Assembly (NCBI RefSeq): GCF_048263965.1
Contig: NZ_JBLXDO010000001.1
Span: forward strand, 434,001 to 498,000
DNA from: Ferrimonas sp048263965
GTDB taxonomy: Bacteria > Pseudomonadota > Gammaproteobacteria > Enterobacterales > Shewanellaceae
DNA length: 64,000 nt
Reading direction: 5' to 3'
Shown here: positions 8,295 to 15,684 of the stretch, piece by piece
Layout: the number at the start of each line of letters is the position of its first letter
How positions within the stretch are numbered: the first letter of the stretch is position 1
The notes under the pieces: model-generated
What the model saw: only the letters and a program-made list of their open reading frames with translations
Told to the model about the DNA's origin: nothing
The model's database searches: none
Made by a program: the position numbers and the translations under genes

Positions 8295-8843
8295 TCAGTT
8301 TGATGGTGCGATCATGCGGCCCAGGGTGTTGTCACGGTCGATGAATTGGTGTTTCAGGGCGGCCAGGCCATGGCCCAGCGCTAGAATAATCAGGCTCCAT
8401 GCGGCGTACTCATGGATGGTGCCAGCGATCTCCTCCTGCTGATTCAGCCCGGTGATCAGAGCGGGAACGCTGAACCAGTCAAAGACGTCGATGGCCCGGC
8501 CATCGGCGGTGGAGATCAGGTAGCCGGAGATCAGCAGGGCCATCAACAGCAGGTAGATGGCACCATGGCCGGCTTTGGCGGCCAGCTGGGTCATCCGCCC
8601 CTGTCCCGCTGGTGCCTTGGGCACCGGATTGGCGAAGCGCCAGATCAGGCGCAGCAGGGTGGCGCCGAGCAGCAGCAGGCCCAGGCTCTTGTGGATATAG
8701 GGCCCCTGACGATACCAGGGGTCGTAGTAGCCCAGGTCCACCATGTAGAGGCCCAGGCCAAACAGGCCGAACACCGCCAGGGCGGAGAGCCAGTGCAAAG
8801 CGATGGTGACCCAGCCGTAGCTGTGGGAGTTGTTGCGTATCAT
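8295..8843 (-). CDS. Cytochrome b561 family membrane protein
   Basis: Four-helix di-heme b-type cytochrome of the inner membrane, about 182 residues from ATG 8843, which has AGGAG 7 bases upstream; the longer in-frame start is not supported. Heme-ligand histidines are visible in the expected helices: TIALHWLSALA, GPYIHKSLG, GTIHEYAAWSL and LALGHGLAALKHQF. It stands 26 bases upstream of yceI (E. coli yceJ-yceI order) and probably passes electrons between quinol and a periplasmic acceptor; the substrate is unknown. Confidence 0.92.
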   Translation of the reverse strand: MIRNNSHSYGWVTIALHWLSALAVFGLFGLGLYMVDLGYYDPWYRQGPYIHKSLGLLLLGATLLRLIWRFANPVPKAPAGQGRMTQLAAKAGHGAIYLLLMALLISGYLISTADGRAIDVFDWFSVPALITGLNQQEEIAGTIHEYAAWSLIILALGHGLAALKHQFIDRDNTLGRMIAPSN

Positions 8844-9015
8844 CACGGGTCTCCTGAAAGTGAGTGATGCAACACATTTTAATTTCATAAATAAGAATTA
8901 ATATCGCAAAATCGTGGGCGGTTCTTTCTAAAAAGTAGAACTGTTTCTCATGGGCTTGTCTTAGCCTTCTCAGGCAGGCAAAATCGTGAATATTGTATGC
9001 AATTCTGGAGTCTCT

Positions 9016-9906
9016 ATGATTTCCCGCTGTTTTTCTCTTGGCCTACTGATGCTGAGTGCGTCGCCATGGGCGTTAGAGGGGCCTGCCGTTCCCTCGGTGG
9101 ATCAGGTGCTGTCCCAGGTGCACAGGTGCAGTGACACCCTGATCCTGCGATCCGAGTCCCTGACGGCAGAGCAGCAGGCGCAGGCCTGCGACATGCTGGG
9201 AAGACAGGAGGGCGAGTTTCATCAGATGTTTGGCACCCGGGGACAGCCGGTGTCTCATGATCACAATGGGGCGATGCGGGCCAACATCTATGGGGACAGG
9301 GACAGCTATGTGGCCCATGTGACGGCTCATTTCAATGTGCCCAGCGACAATGGCGGCATGTATCTGGAAGGGCATCCGGACAGGCCAGGCAACCAGGCGG
9401 AGTTTGTGGCCTATGAGAAGCAGGGCGAGATCTGGAATCTGGCCCACGAGTATGTCCACTACCTGGATGGGCGCTTCAACCTTTATGGCAACTTCTGTCT
9501 GGGTCTGCACGACGATCACAGTGCGCCTGAGTACTGTCCTGAGCCATCACCGCCTCTGCCTCACCTGGTGTGGTGGTCCGAAGGCGTGGCAGAGTACGTG
9601 GCCAAGGGCCGGGATAATCCCAGGGCCACCTCTTTGGTCCTGGAGCCCAGCTTCGCCCTGAGTGAGTTGTTTGATACCAGCTACAGCCTTAATGGTGGCA
9701 GTGGGCGGGTGTATGGCTGGGGATATCTGGCGGTGCGCTACATGATGGAGCATCAAAGGGAGAGGGTGGAACAGATGCTGACCCTGACCCGGCGCGGTGA
9801 TTACCCCAGGTATCAGGCGCTGGTGCGGCAGTGGGGCAAGGACATGGATGCGGATTTCCGTCGCTGGCTGGAGGATTTGGCGGAGCTGGAACGGGGCATG
9901 AAATAG
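9016..9906 (+). CDS. Secreted minimal M9-type collagenase-like metallopeptidase
   Basis: A 296-residue protein with a signal peptide (MISRCFSLGLLMLSASPWAL). The zinc site HEYVHYLDGRFNLYGNF (His144, His148) and the downstream WWSEGVAEYVAKG with Glu189 are the gluzincin ligands in exactly the wording of Vibrio M9 collagenases. The family is normally 600-900 residues with an N-terminal activator domain and C-terminal PKD/PPC domains; here only the catalytic subdomain is present, with no frameshift remnants. Start ATG 9016 has GGAG 5 bases upstream. Probably a secreted gelatinase or other peptidase; true collagenolysis is doubtful without the activator domain. Confidence 0.82.
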   Translation: MISRCFSLGLLMLSASPWALEGPAVPSVDQVLSQVHRCSDTLILRSESLTAEQQAQACDMLGRQEGEFHQMFGTRGQPVSHDHNGAMRANIYGDRDSYVAHVTAHFNVPSDNGGMYLEGHPDRPGNQAEFVAYEKQGEIWNLAHEYVHYLDGRFNLYGNFCLGLHDDHSAPEYCPEPSPPLPHLVWWSEGVAEYVAKGRDNPRATSLVLEPSFALSELFDTSYSLNGGSGRVYGWGYLAVRYMMEHQRERVEQMLTLTRRGDYPRYQALVRQWGKDMDADFRRWLEDLAELERGMK

Positions 9907-9998
9907 GGGGGTGATACTCTGTTTGTGAGGTACACCATGGACCGGGTGAACAAAAGAGCGCATGCTGAAAAGGTAACCACTGGCTCAAGGAGAGGATG

Positions 9999-10157
9999 AT
10001 GGAGTCGGCCATTACTGTGGTGCTGCTATTGGCACTGGCAACGGCGGCAGTCGCGTTTCTGTTGGTACCCCGAAAAAGAAAGCATCGGGAGGTCACTCCC
10101 ATCTCCAATCGCAGTCGCAAGAAGCGGGCGCGGAAGAAATCCGCGAAAGTCTCCTAG
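9999..10157 (+). CDS. Small single-span membrane protein with basic tail
   Basis: A 52-residue ORF. After MESAI there is a ~20-residue hydrophobic helix (TVVLLLALATAAVAFLLV) and then a very basic cytoplasmic-type tail rich in Arg and Lys (PRKRKHRE..., RSRKKRARKKSAK). It has an excellent AAGGAGAGG site and is followed directly by a terminator, which together make it a likely gene. No family recognised. An in-frame ATG at 9996 is an alternative start. Confidence 0.65.
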   Translation: MESAITVVLLLALATAAVAFLLVPRKRKHREVTPISNRSRKKRARKKSAKVS

Positions 10158-10170
10158 GAACGTCAATATT

Positions 10171-10198
10171 AAAGAGGGCCGCAGTGGCGGCCCTTTTA
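10171..10198. terminator. Bidirectional intrinsic terminator
   Basis: AAAGAGGGCCGC / GCGGCCCTTTT hairpin with a 4-base loop between the 52-aa membrane protein gene and the convergent purD. A-run on one side and T-run on the other. Confidence 0.85.
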
Positions 10199-10202
10199 AC
10201 GG

Positions 10203-11483
10203 TTACTGCTGTTCCCGGGCGATGGCCCGATAGGCGATGTCCCGCCGACAGAATACCCCATCCCAGCTGATCTCATCCGCCAACAGGTAAGCACGCTGTT
10301 GCGCCTCGGTGACGGTGTGGCCCAGGGCGGTGGCGCAGAGCACCCGTCCGCCGGTGTTGACGATGGCGCCCTCCTGTTCACTGGTGCCGGCGTGGAACAC
10401 CTTTTCACCCTCGGCGTAGTCGATGCGCAGCCCGCTGATGGGGAAGCCCTTGGTGTAGCTGGCGGGGTAGCCGCCAGAGGCCAGAACCACGCCCACGGCG
10501 GCCCGGGGATCAAACTCGGCACTCTTGTCATTCAACTCGCCGGCACAGGCGGCCAGACACAGTTCCACCAGATCAGACTGCATCCGCAGCATGATGGGTT
10601 GGGTTTCCGGGTCACCGAAACGACAGTTGTACTCGATCACCTTGGGGGTGCAGTCGGCGTCGATCATCAGGCCGGCATAGAGGAAGCCCTTGTAGGGGTG
10701 GCCCTCGGCCTTCATGCCATCTACCGTGGGACGAATCACCTCGGCCATGATGCGGTCGTGGATCGCCTGGGTGACGACCGGTGCGGGGGAGTAGGCACCC
10801 ATGCCGCCGGTGTTGGGGCCGGTGTCGCCGTCGCCGACGCGCTTATGATCCTGGCTGGTGGCCATGGGCAGGATGTTGTCGCCATCCACCATGACGATGA
10901 AGGAAGCCTCCTCGCCCTCGAGGAACTCCTCGATCACCACCCGGTGGCCGGCATCGCCGAAGGCATTGCCGGCCAGCATGTCTTTGACCGCATCCTCGGC
11001 TTCGGTCAGGGTCATGGCAACGATAACGCCCTTACCGGCGGCCAGACCGTCTGCCTTGACGACGATGGGGGCACCCTTCTCCTGCAGGTAAGCCAACGCA
11101 GGCGCCACTTCGGTGAAGTTCTGGTACTCGGCGGTGGGAATGGCGTGACGGGCCAGGAAATCCTTGGTGAACGCCTTGGAGCCTTCCAACTGCGCAGCCG
11201 CGGCGCTGGGGCCGAAGATGGTCAGTCCCTCGGCCTCGAAGGCGTCCACTACACCGTCGACCAGAGGTGCTTCCGGACCGACGATGGTCAGGGCAACCTG
11301 TTGCTCTTTGGCGAAGGCCACCAGGGCCTGGTTGCCGGAGACAGCGACGTTTTCCAGCTTGGGCTCGGTGGCGGTACCGGCATTGCCCGGCGCCACGAAC
11401 ACGGTCTCCACGGCAGGGTTCTGCGCCGCCTTCCACGCCAGGGCGTGCTCACGACCACCGCTACCAATAACTAATACTTTCAT
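10203..11483 (-). CDS. purD: Phosphoribosylamine-glycine ligase (GARS)
   Basis: ATP-dependent ligation of glycine to 5-phosphoribosylamine, second step of purine synthesis. The 426-residue length is normal. Family motifs are intact: MKVLVIGSGGREHALAWK at the N-terminus, the ATP-grasp region (PIVVKADGLAAGKGVIVA), GDGDTGPNTGGMGAYSPAP and NCRFGDPETQP. It follows purH on the same strand after a gap of 193 bases, the standard purHD order. Confidence 0.98.
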   Translation of the reverse strand: MKVLVIGSGGREHALAWKAAQNPAVETVFVAPGNAGTATEPKLENVAVSGNQALVAFAKEQQVALTIVGPEAPLVDGVVDAFEAEGLTIFGPSAAAAQLEGSKAFTKDFLARHAIPTAEYQNFTEVAPALAYLQEKGAPIVVKADGLAAGKGVIVAMTLTEAEDAVKDMLAGNAFGDAGHRVVIEEFLEGEEASFIVMVDGDNILPMATSQDHKRVGDGDTGPNTGGMGAYSPAPVVTQAIHDRIMAEVIRPTVDGMKAEGHPYKGFLYAGLMIDADCTPKVIEYNCRFGDPETQPIMLRMQSDLVELCLAACAGELNDKSAEFDPRAAVGVVLASGGYPASYTKGFPISGLRIDYAEGEKVFHAGTSEQEGAIVNTGGRVLCATALGHTVTEAQQRAYLLADEISWDGVFCRRDIAYRAIAREQQ

Positions 11484-11676
11484 CTCTTAATCCTTTGCGA
11501 TAAAGGGAAGGGGGGCTCCAAACAGGAGTCAGGTCCACCCCTCAAGCGCAGGCCAAACCGATGAAGTGCTAGAAGCCCTCTCCACAGCCCCCTGAGTTTG
11601 CTGTTGCAAATGAGGGGGGCGAGGACAGAGGGCGACGCCGCAATTCGAGGTTTGGGCAAGCGTCAACCCAAAGCCA

Positions 11677-13269
11677 TTAGTGCTTAAAATGGCGCATTCC
11701 GGTGAACACCATAACCATATCGTGTTCGTCCGCCGCATCGATCACTTCCTGGTCTCTCATGGAGCCACCAGGCTGAATCACGCAGCTGATCCCCGCTTCG
11801 GCGGCGGCGTCGATGCCGTCACGGAAGGGGAAGAAGGCGTCGGACGCCATCACGGAGCCGGGTACGGTCAGGCCCTCATCGGCGGCCTTAATGCCGGCGA
11901 TCTTGGCGGAGTAGACGCGGCTCATCTGGCCGGCACCCACCCCCACGGTCATCCCCTCTTTGGCGTAGACGATGGCGTTGGATTTGACGTACTTGGCCAC
12001 CTTCCAGCAGAACATCAGGTCCTTGAGTTCGGCCTCGGTAGGCTGGCGCTTGGAGACCACCTTGATCTCCTCCAGGCCGACCATGCCCTGATCCCTGTCC
12101 TGAACCAGCAGGCCACCGTTGACCCGCTTGGTGTCGAACTCGGTGGTTTTACCTTGCCACTGGCCGCACTCCAGCAGGCGCACGTTCTGTTTGGCACTGA
12201 CCACCGCCTTGGCGTCGTCGGAGACGGTGGGCGCGATGATCACTTCAACGAACTGGCGGTCGATGATCGCCTGGGCGGTGGCGCCATCCAGCTTCTGGTT
12301 GAAGGCGATGATGCCGCCAAACGCAGAGGTGGGGTCGGTTTTAAAGGCGCGATCGTACGCTTCCAGAAGGTTGTCGCCCAGGGCCACACCACAGGGGTTG
12401 GCGTGCTTGACGATGACACAGGCGGGAGCGTCAAACTCCTTGACGCACTCCAGTGCGGCATCGGTGTCGGCGATGTTGTTGTAGGAGAGTGCCTTACCCT
12501 GAATCTGGATGGCGGAGGCTACCGAGGCTTCCTGCAGCGCCTTCTCTACGTAGAAGGCGGCGCGCTGGTGGCTGTTTTCGCCATAGCGCATATCCTGCTT
12601 CTTGATGAACTGTTGGTTGAAGGTGCGGGGGAAGACGGACTCATCGTCGCCCTCTTTGTTGTCGCCGTGGCTGGGCACCATGGTGCCGAAGTAGTTGGCG
12701 ATCATGCCATCGTAGCCGGTGGTGTGCTCGAAGGCGGCAATGGCCAGGTCGAATCGGGTCTGGTAAGTGAGTGAACCCTCACCCTTGTCCATCTCCGCGA
12801 TCACTCTGTCGTAGTCGTGGGCATTGACCACTATGGTGACATCTTTGTGGTTCTTGGCGGCGGAGCGCACCATGGTCGGACCGCCAATGTCGATGTTCTC
12901 GATGGCGTCTTCCAGGGAGCAATCTGGACGGGCGACGGTCTGGGCGAAGGGGTAGAGGTTCACCACCACCATATCGATGGGCTTGATGCCGTGGGTGTCC
13001 ATCACCGCGTCATCTTTTTCGCGGCGGCCGAGGATGCCACCGTGTACCTTGGGGTGCAGGGTTTTGACCCGACCGTCCATCATTTCAGGGAAGCCGGTGT
13101 AGTCGGACACCTCGGTGACAGGCAGGCCAGCTTCGGCCAACAGGCGTGCGGTGCCGCCGGTGGAGAGCAGCTCAACACCGCGCTGACTCAGAGCCTGGGC
13201 GAACTCAACTACACCAGTCTTGTCAGACACACTCAGCAGGGCGCGTCGAATGGGACGTGCAGATTCCAT
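11677..13269 (-). CDS. purH: Bifunctional AICAR formyltransferase / IMP cyclohydrolase
   Basis: Last two steps of IMP synthesis. The 530-residue protein has the N-terminal MGS-like IMP cyclohydrolase domain (ALLSVSDKTGVVEFAQAL, LLSTGGTARLL) and the C-terminal formyltransferase domain with the catalytic KHANPCGVA and RYGENSHQ motifs. It heads a purHD transcript. Its upstream leader carries two strong hairpins (see 13302-13373). No PurR-type box that I recognise is visible. Confidence 0.98.
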   Translation of the reverse strand: MESARPIRRALLSVSDKTGVVEFAQALSQRGVELLSTGGTARLLAEAGLPVTEVSDYTGFPEMMDGRVKTLHPKVHGGILGRREKDDAVMDTHGIKPIDMVVVNLYPFAQTVARPDCSLEDAIENIDIGGPTMVRSAAKNHKDVTIVVNAHDYDRVIAEMDKGEGSLTYQTRFDLAIAAFEHTTGYDGMIANYFGTMVPSHGDNKEGDDESVFPRTFNQQFIKKQDMRYGENSHQRAAFYVEKALQEASVASAIQIQGKALSYNNIADTDAALECVKEFDAPACVIVKHANPCGVALGDNLLEAYDRAFKTDPTSAFGGIIAFNQKLDGATAQAIIDRQFVEVIIAPTVSDDAKAVVSAKQNVRLLECGQWQGKTTEFDTKRVNGGLLVQDRDQGMVGLEEIKVVSKRQPTEAELKDLMFCWKVAKYVKSNAIVYAKEGMTVGVGAGQMSRVYSAKIAGIKAADEGLTVPGSVMASDAFFPFRDGIDAAAEAGISCVIQPGGSMRDQEVIDAADEHDMVMVFTGMRHFKH

Positions 13270-13301
13270 AGGGTACAGATCCTTTCATGTAGGGTTAGTG
13301 G

Positions 13302-13373
13302 GTCACCCTGAGGGTGACTCTTATTATGGGAAGATATTTCGCTAACACCTTGGCGTAAGGTGTTGGCGAAATA
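13302..13373. promoter_or_regulatory. Tandem hairpins in the purH leader
   Basis: Two inverted repeats lie just upstream of purH. GTCACCC-TGA-GGGTGAC spans 13302-13318. A 17-bp stem spans 13335-13373 (TATTTCGCTAACACCTT, 5-base loop, AAGGTGTTGGCGAAATA) that is fully paired on plus-strand RNA and has one mismatch on minus-strand RNA. No T-tract follows in the purH direction, so simple termination is unlikely; a leader structure or protein-binding site is possible. Confidence 0.55.
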
Positions 13374-13501
13374 CCCTCTTTGGGGGTCTGTACAACCTTA
13401 ATGGAGTCGCGCGCATTGTACGTCAAAATGGTCATGAAATCAGGCCAAATCCACGACTTTTGTTCACGTATAAGAAAAGTGCATTTCCATATAAAAAGGG
13501 T

Positions 13502-13533
13502 TTGACCTTAGACTTAACTCCAAGGTTTATAAT
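13502..13533 (+). promoter_or_regulatory. MerR-type promoter/operator for the zntR-like operon
   Basis: -35 TTGACC (13502-13507) and -10 TATAAT (13528-13533) are separated by 20 bases, the stretched spacing diagnostic of MerR-family promoters. The spacer contains a 22-bp near-perfect palindrome (13505-13526) with arms ACCTT and AAGGT and centre TTAA; 20 of 22 positions fit perfect symmetry. It lies about 30 bases upstream of the regulator's start, so the operon is autoregulated. Confidence 0.88.
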
Positions 13534-13562
13534 CCCACCAAGTCAAGATTCCGGAGTCTGTC

Positions 13563-13964
13563 ATGTACCGCATCGGCGAGCTGGCGACGGCCTGTGAGGT
13601 CACCGCCGACACCCTGAGGTTTTATGAAAAGAACGGCTTGTTCAGCCCATCGTCCCGCTCGGACAAAGGCTACAGGCTGTATACCGAAGAGGATGCCCGC
13701 CACCTCAAGTTCATCCTGAGGGCTAAGGCGATGGGGTTCAGCCTGACGGAGATTCGCGAGCTGCTCAACATCGAGGCCAGTCGCTCAGACTGGGCCTGCG
13801 CCGATGTGAAAGGGATGGTAGAGGCCAAGGCGGCCGAGTTGCAGCGAAAGATTGATGAGATGACCCGCCTGAGAGACTCCCTTCAGGAGCTGGCGGACGC
13901 ATGCTGTGGTGGGCCGGAGAGTGCCATTCACTGCTCCATCCTGGATACCCTGGAGACCAAGTAG
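13563..13964 (+). CDS. ZntR-like MerR family zinc-responsive regulator
   Basis: A 133-residue regulator: MerR helix-turn-helix (YRIGELATACEVTADTLRFYEKNGL), coiled-coil dimer helix, and a C-terminal metal loop. Cys79, Cys114, Cys115 and Cys124 fall at the same positions as the zinc ligands of E. coli ZntR (DACC...HCSIL). His119 of ZntR is Glu here and a His sits at 123 instead, so the metal site may differ slightly. Its stop abuts the start of the permease gene. Expected to activate its own operon on excess Zn (possibly Cd, Pb or Cu). Confidence 0.9.
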   Translation: MYRIGELATACEVTADTLRFYEKNGLFSPSSRSDKGYRLYTEEDARHLKFILRAKAMGFSLTEIRELLNIEASRSDWACADVKGMVEAKAAELQRKIDEMTRLRDSLQELADACCGGPESAIHCSILDTLETK

Positions 13965-15254
13965 ATGTTGTTGATTGAGAATTTCCTGGACCTTTTCCTG
14001 GATTCCGCGCCCTGGCTGTTGCTGGGCCTGTTCCTGGCGGGGATGCTGAAGATGTTTGTCCCCATGGAGTGGATGAACAAGCAGTTGGGGGGGCACGGTT
14101 TCAAGACCACTCTGAAGGCAGCCCTGTTTGGTGCGCCTTTGCCATTATGCTCCTGTGGGGTGATTCCGGCTGCGGTGGGCCTGCGCCGTTCGGGTGCGTC
14201 CAAGAGTGCCACCACCTCCTTCCTGGTGTCGACGCCGGAAACCGGTGTGGACTCGGTCTCCGTCTCTTATGTCCTGCTGGGTCCCTTTATGGCCGTGGTG
14301 CGTCCCATCGCCGCAGTCACATCCGCCGTGGTGGCTGGCTTGCTGGTTGGCCGCGATGACGAAGAGCCCAAAGAGGAGAAAGCGCCTATCAAGGTAGCCA
14401 AGATGCGCCCCATGGGCCAGGGCTCCCTGATGGCCTCCGGTGGTCAACCTCAACTGAAGGTAGAGCCAAAGTCTGGCTGTTGCGCTTCCAATAAGGAGGT
14501 TGCGCCCGAACCGGCATCCAGCTGTTGCTCTACCAAGAAGTCACCAGCCCCAGAGGTGACTTCCAGCTGCTGCTCTTCCAAGGCCGAAGCCAAACCCCAA
14601 GAGAGCGCCAGTTGCTGCAGCAGCAACAACGAGGTGAAGAGCGAAACAGGGTGCTGTGCCTCCAAGGCGGCCCCCAAAGCCAGCGATGGTGTACTCAGCC
14701 GAATGGTTCAGGGGATCCGTTACGCCAGTAATGATCTGGTGAAGGACACCACAGTGTGGCTGCTCATCGGCCTGTTTTTCGCGGCCCTGGTAAACACCTT
14801 CGTTCCGCCACAGTACCTGTCGCAATGGGGGGATGGCATCCTGGCCATGTCTCTGATGGTGCTGGTGTCCGTGCCCATGTATATCTGTGCCACCGCCTCG
14901 ACGCCTATTGCCGCGGGCCTGTTGCTGGCGGGGGTGTCCCCCGGTGCGGTACTGGTGTTTATGATGGCGGGCCCCGCGACCAACATCGCCACCCTGGGGG
15001 TGGTACGTAATGAACTTGGCAAGCGTGCCCTGTGGGGCTACCTGGGCGGAGTTATCGGTACTGCCATGGTGTTTGGTTACCTGGTGAACTTCCTGGTGAC
15101 CAGCTACGGCTTCCAGGTGACCCCCCTGGTGGGCGAGGAGCACAGAATGTTGCCCAACTGGTTGGTGTACGGCAGTGGCATTCTGCTGGCCGTGCTGATG
15201 ATCCGGGCGTTGCTGACCACAATTAAAGTCAGGATGACCCCCACTCCCGCTTAA
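13965..15254 (+). CDS. DUF318-type Zn/Cu efflux permease with Cys-Cys repeat loop (SO_0444-like)
   Basis: A 429-residue inner-membrane permease, two bundles of membrane helices (~1-130 and ~255-425). The first bundle has the family motif PLPLCSCGVIPAAVGLRRSG. Between the bundles is a cytoplasmic loop with five CC pairs at 172, 187, 202, 217 and 230: four repeats at 15, 15, 15 and 13 residues of the type SCCSxK, surely a soft-metal binding array. The gene starts immediately after the regulator's stop codon. The arrangement matches the Shewanella SO_0443/SO_0444 metal-efflux pair. Substrate Zn/Cu is inferred from that pair and from the regulator's ligands. Confidence 0.9.
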   Translation: MLLIENFLDLFLDSAPWLLLGLFLAGMLKMFVPMEWMNKQLGGHGFKTTLKAALFGAPLPLCSCGVIPAAVGLRRSGASKSATTSFLVSTPETGVDSVSVSYVLLGPFMAVVRPIAAVTSAVVAGLLVGRDDEEPKEEKAPIKVAKMRPMGQGSLMASGGQPQLKVEPKSGCCASNKEVAPEPASSCCSTKKSPAPEVTSSCCSSKAEAKPQESASCCSSNNEVKSETGCCASKAAPKASDGVLSRMVQGIRYASNDLVKDTTVWLLIGLFFAALVNTFVPPQYLSQWGDGILAMSLMVLVSVPMYICATASTPIAAGLLLAGVSPGAVLVFMMAGPATNIATLGVVRNELGKRALWGYLGGVIGTAMVFGYLVNFLVTSYGFQVTPLVGEEHRMLPNWLVYGSGILLAVLMIRALLTTIKVRMTPTPA

Positions 15255-15273
15255 TCTGTAGCCATGCCGACTG

Positions 15274-15305
15274 ACAACGCGCTGCTTTTGCAGCGCGTTG
15301 TTTTA
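15274..15305 (+). terminator. Intrinsic terminator of the zntR-permease operon
   Basis: ACAACGCGCTGC / GCAGCGCGTTGT, a perfect 12-bp stem with a TTTT loop and short T-run. Confidence 0.9.
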
Positions 15306-15399
15306 TCGAAGCTTATTATCTCCCCTGTGCTAAAATTCAACCAGTTTCAGTTGGCTCTGTATCTTGAGCCCCTCCTTAACCCTCAATGAGGATCCTCCT

Positions 15400-15684
15400 A
15401 TGAGTGCACTGCTAGTCCTGGTGACCGCCCTCGCGTCCGAACCCGCTTTGGCCGGGGTGGAGCAGGGTGATGAATATATTTGCCGCAACGGTGAGATGGA
15501 GCGCCGTATCCAGGTGATCTATCCTCAGGGCGCGCCGCTGCCTTGCGAGGTTCATTATGTGAAAGGCAGTGACAGCAAGGTGCTGTGGCGTGCTCAAAAC
15601 GAGGCGGGATACTGTGAAGCCAAAGCCCAGGAGTTTGCGGCGAAGCAGAAGACCCTCTACTTCCCTTGTGAGAAGAATCAGTAG
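15400..15684 (+). CDS. Small secreted Cys-containing protein, unknown
   Basis: A 94-residue protein from ATG 15400 with GAGGA upstream. The first 18 residues (MSALLVLVTALASEPALA) form a short signal peptide; the mature part has four Cys (YICRN, LPCEVHYVKG, AGYCEAKA, YFPCEK) that could make two disulfides. Conserved-looking but I do not know its function. It stands alone between the permease terminator and a long AT-rich gap. Confidence 0.7.
   Translation: MSALLVLVTALASEPALAGVEQGDEYICRNGEMERRIQVIYPQGAPLPCEVHYVKGSDSKVLWRAQNEAGYCEAKAQEFAAKQKTLYFPCEKNQ

Noticed and set aside
10299..11474. A 391-codon plus-strand ORF opposite purD
   Set aside because: Shadow frame of purD; no family features.
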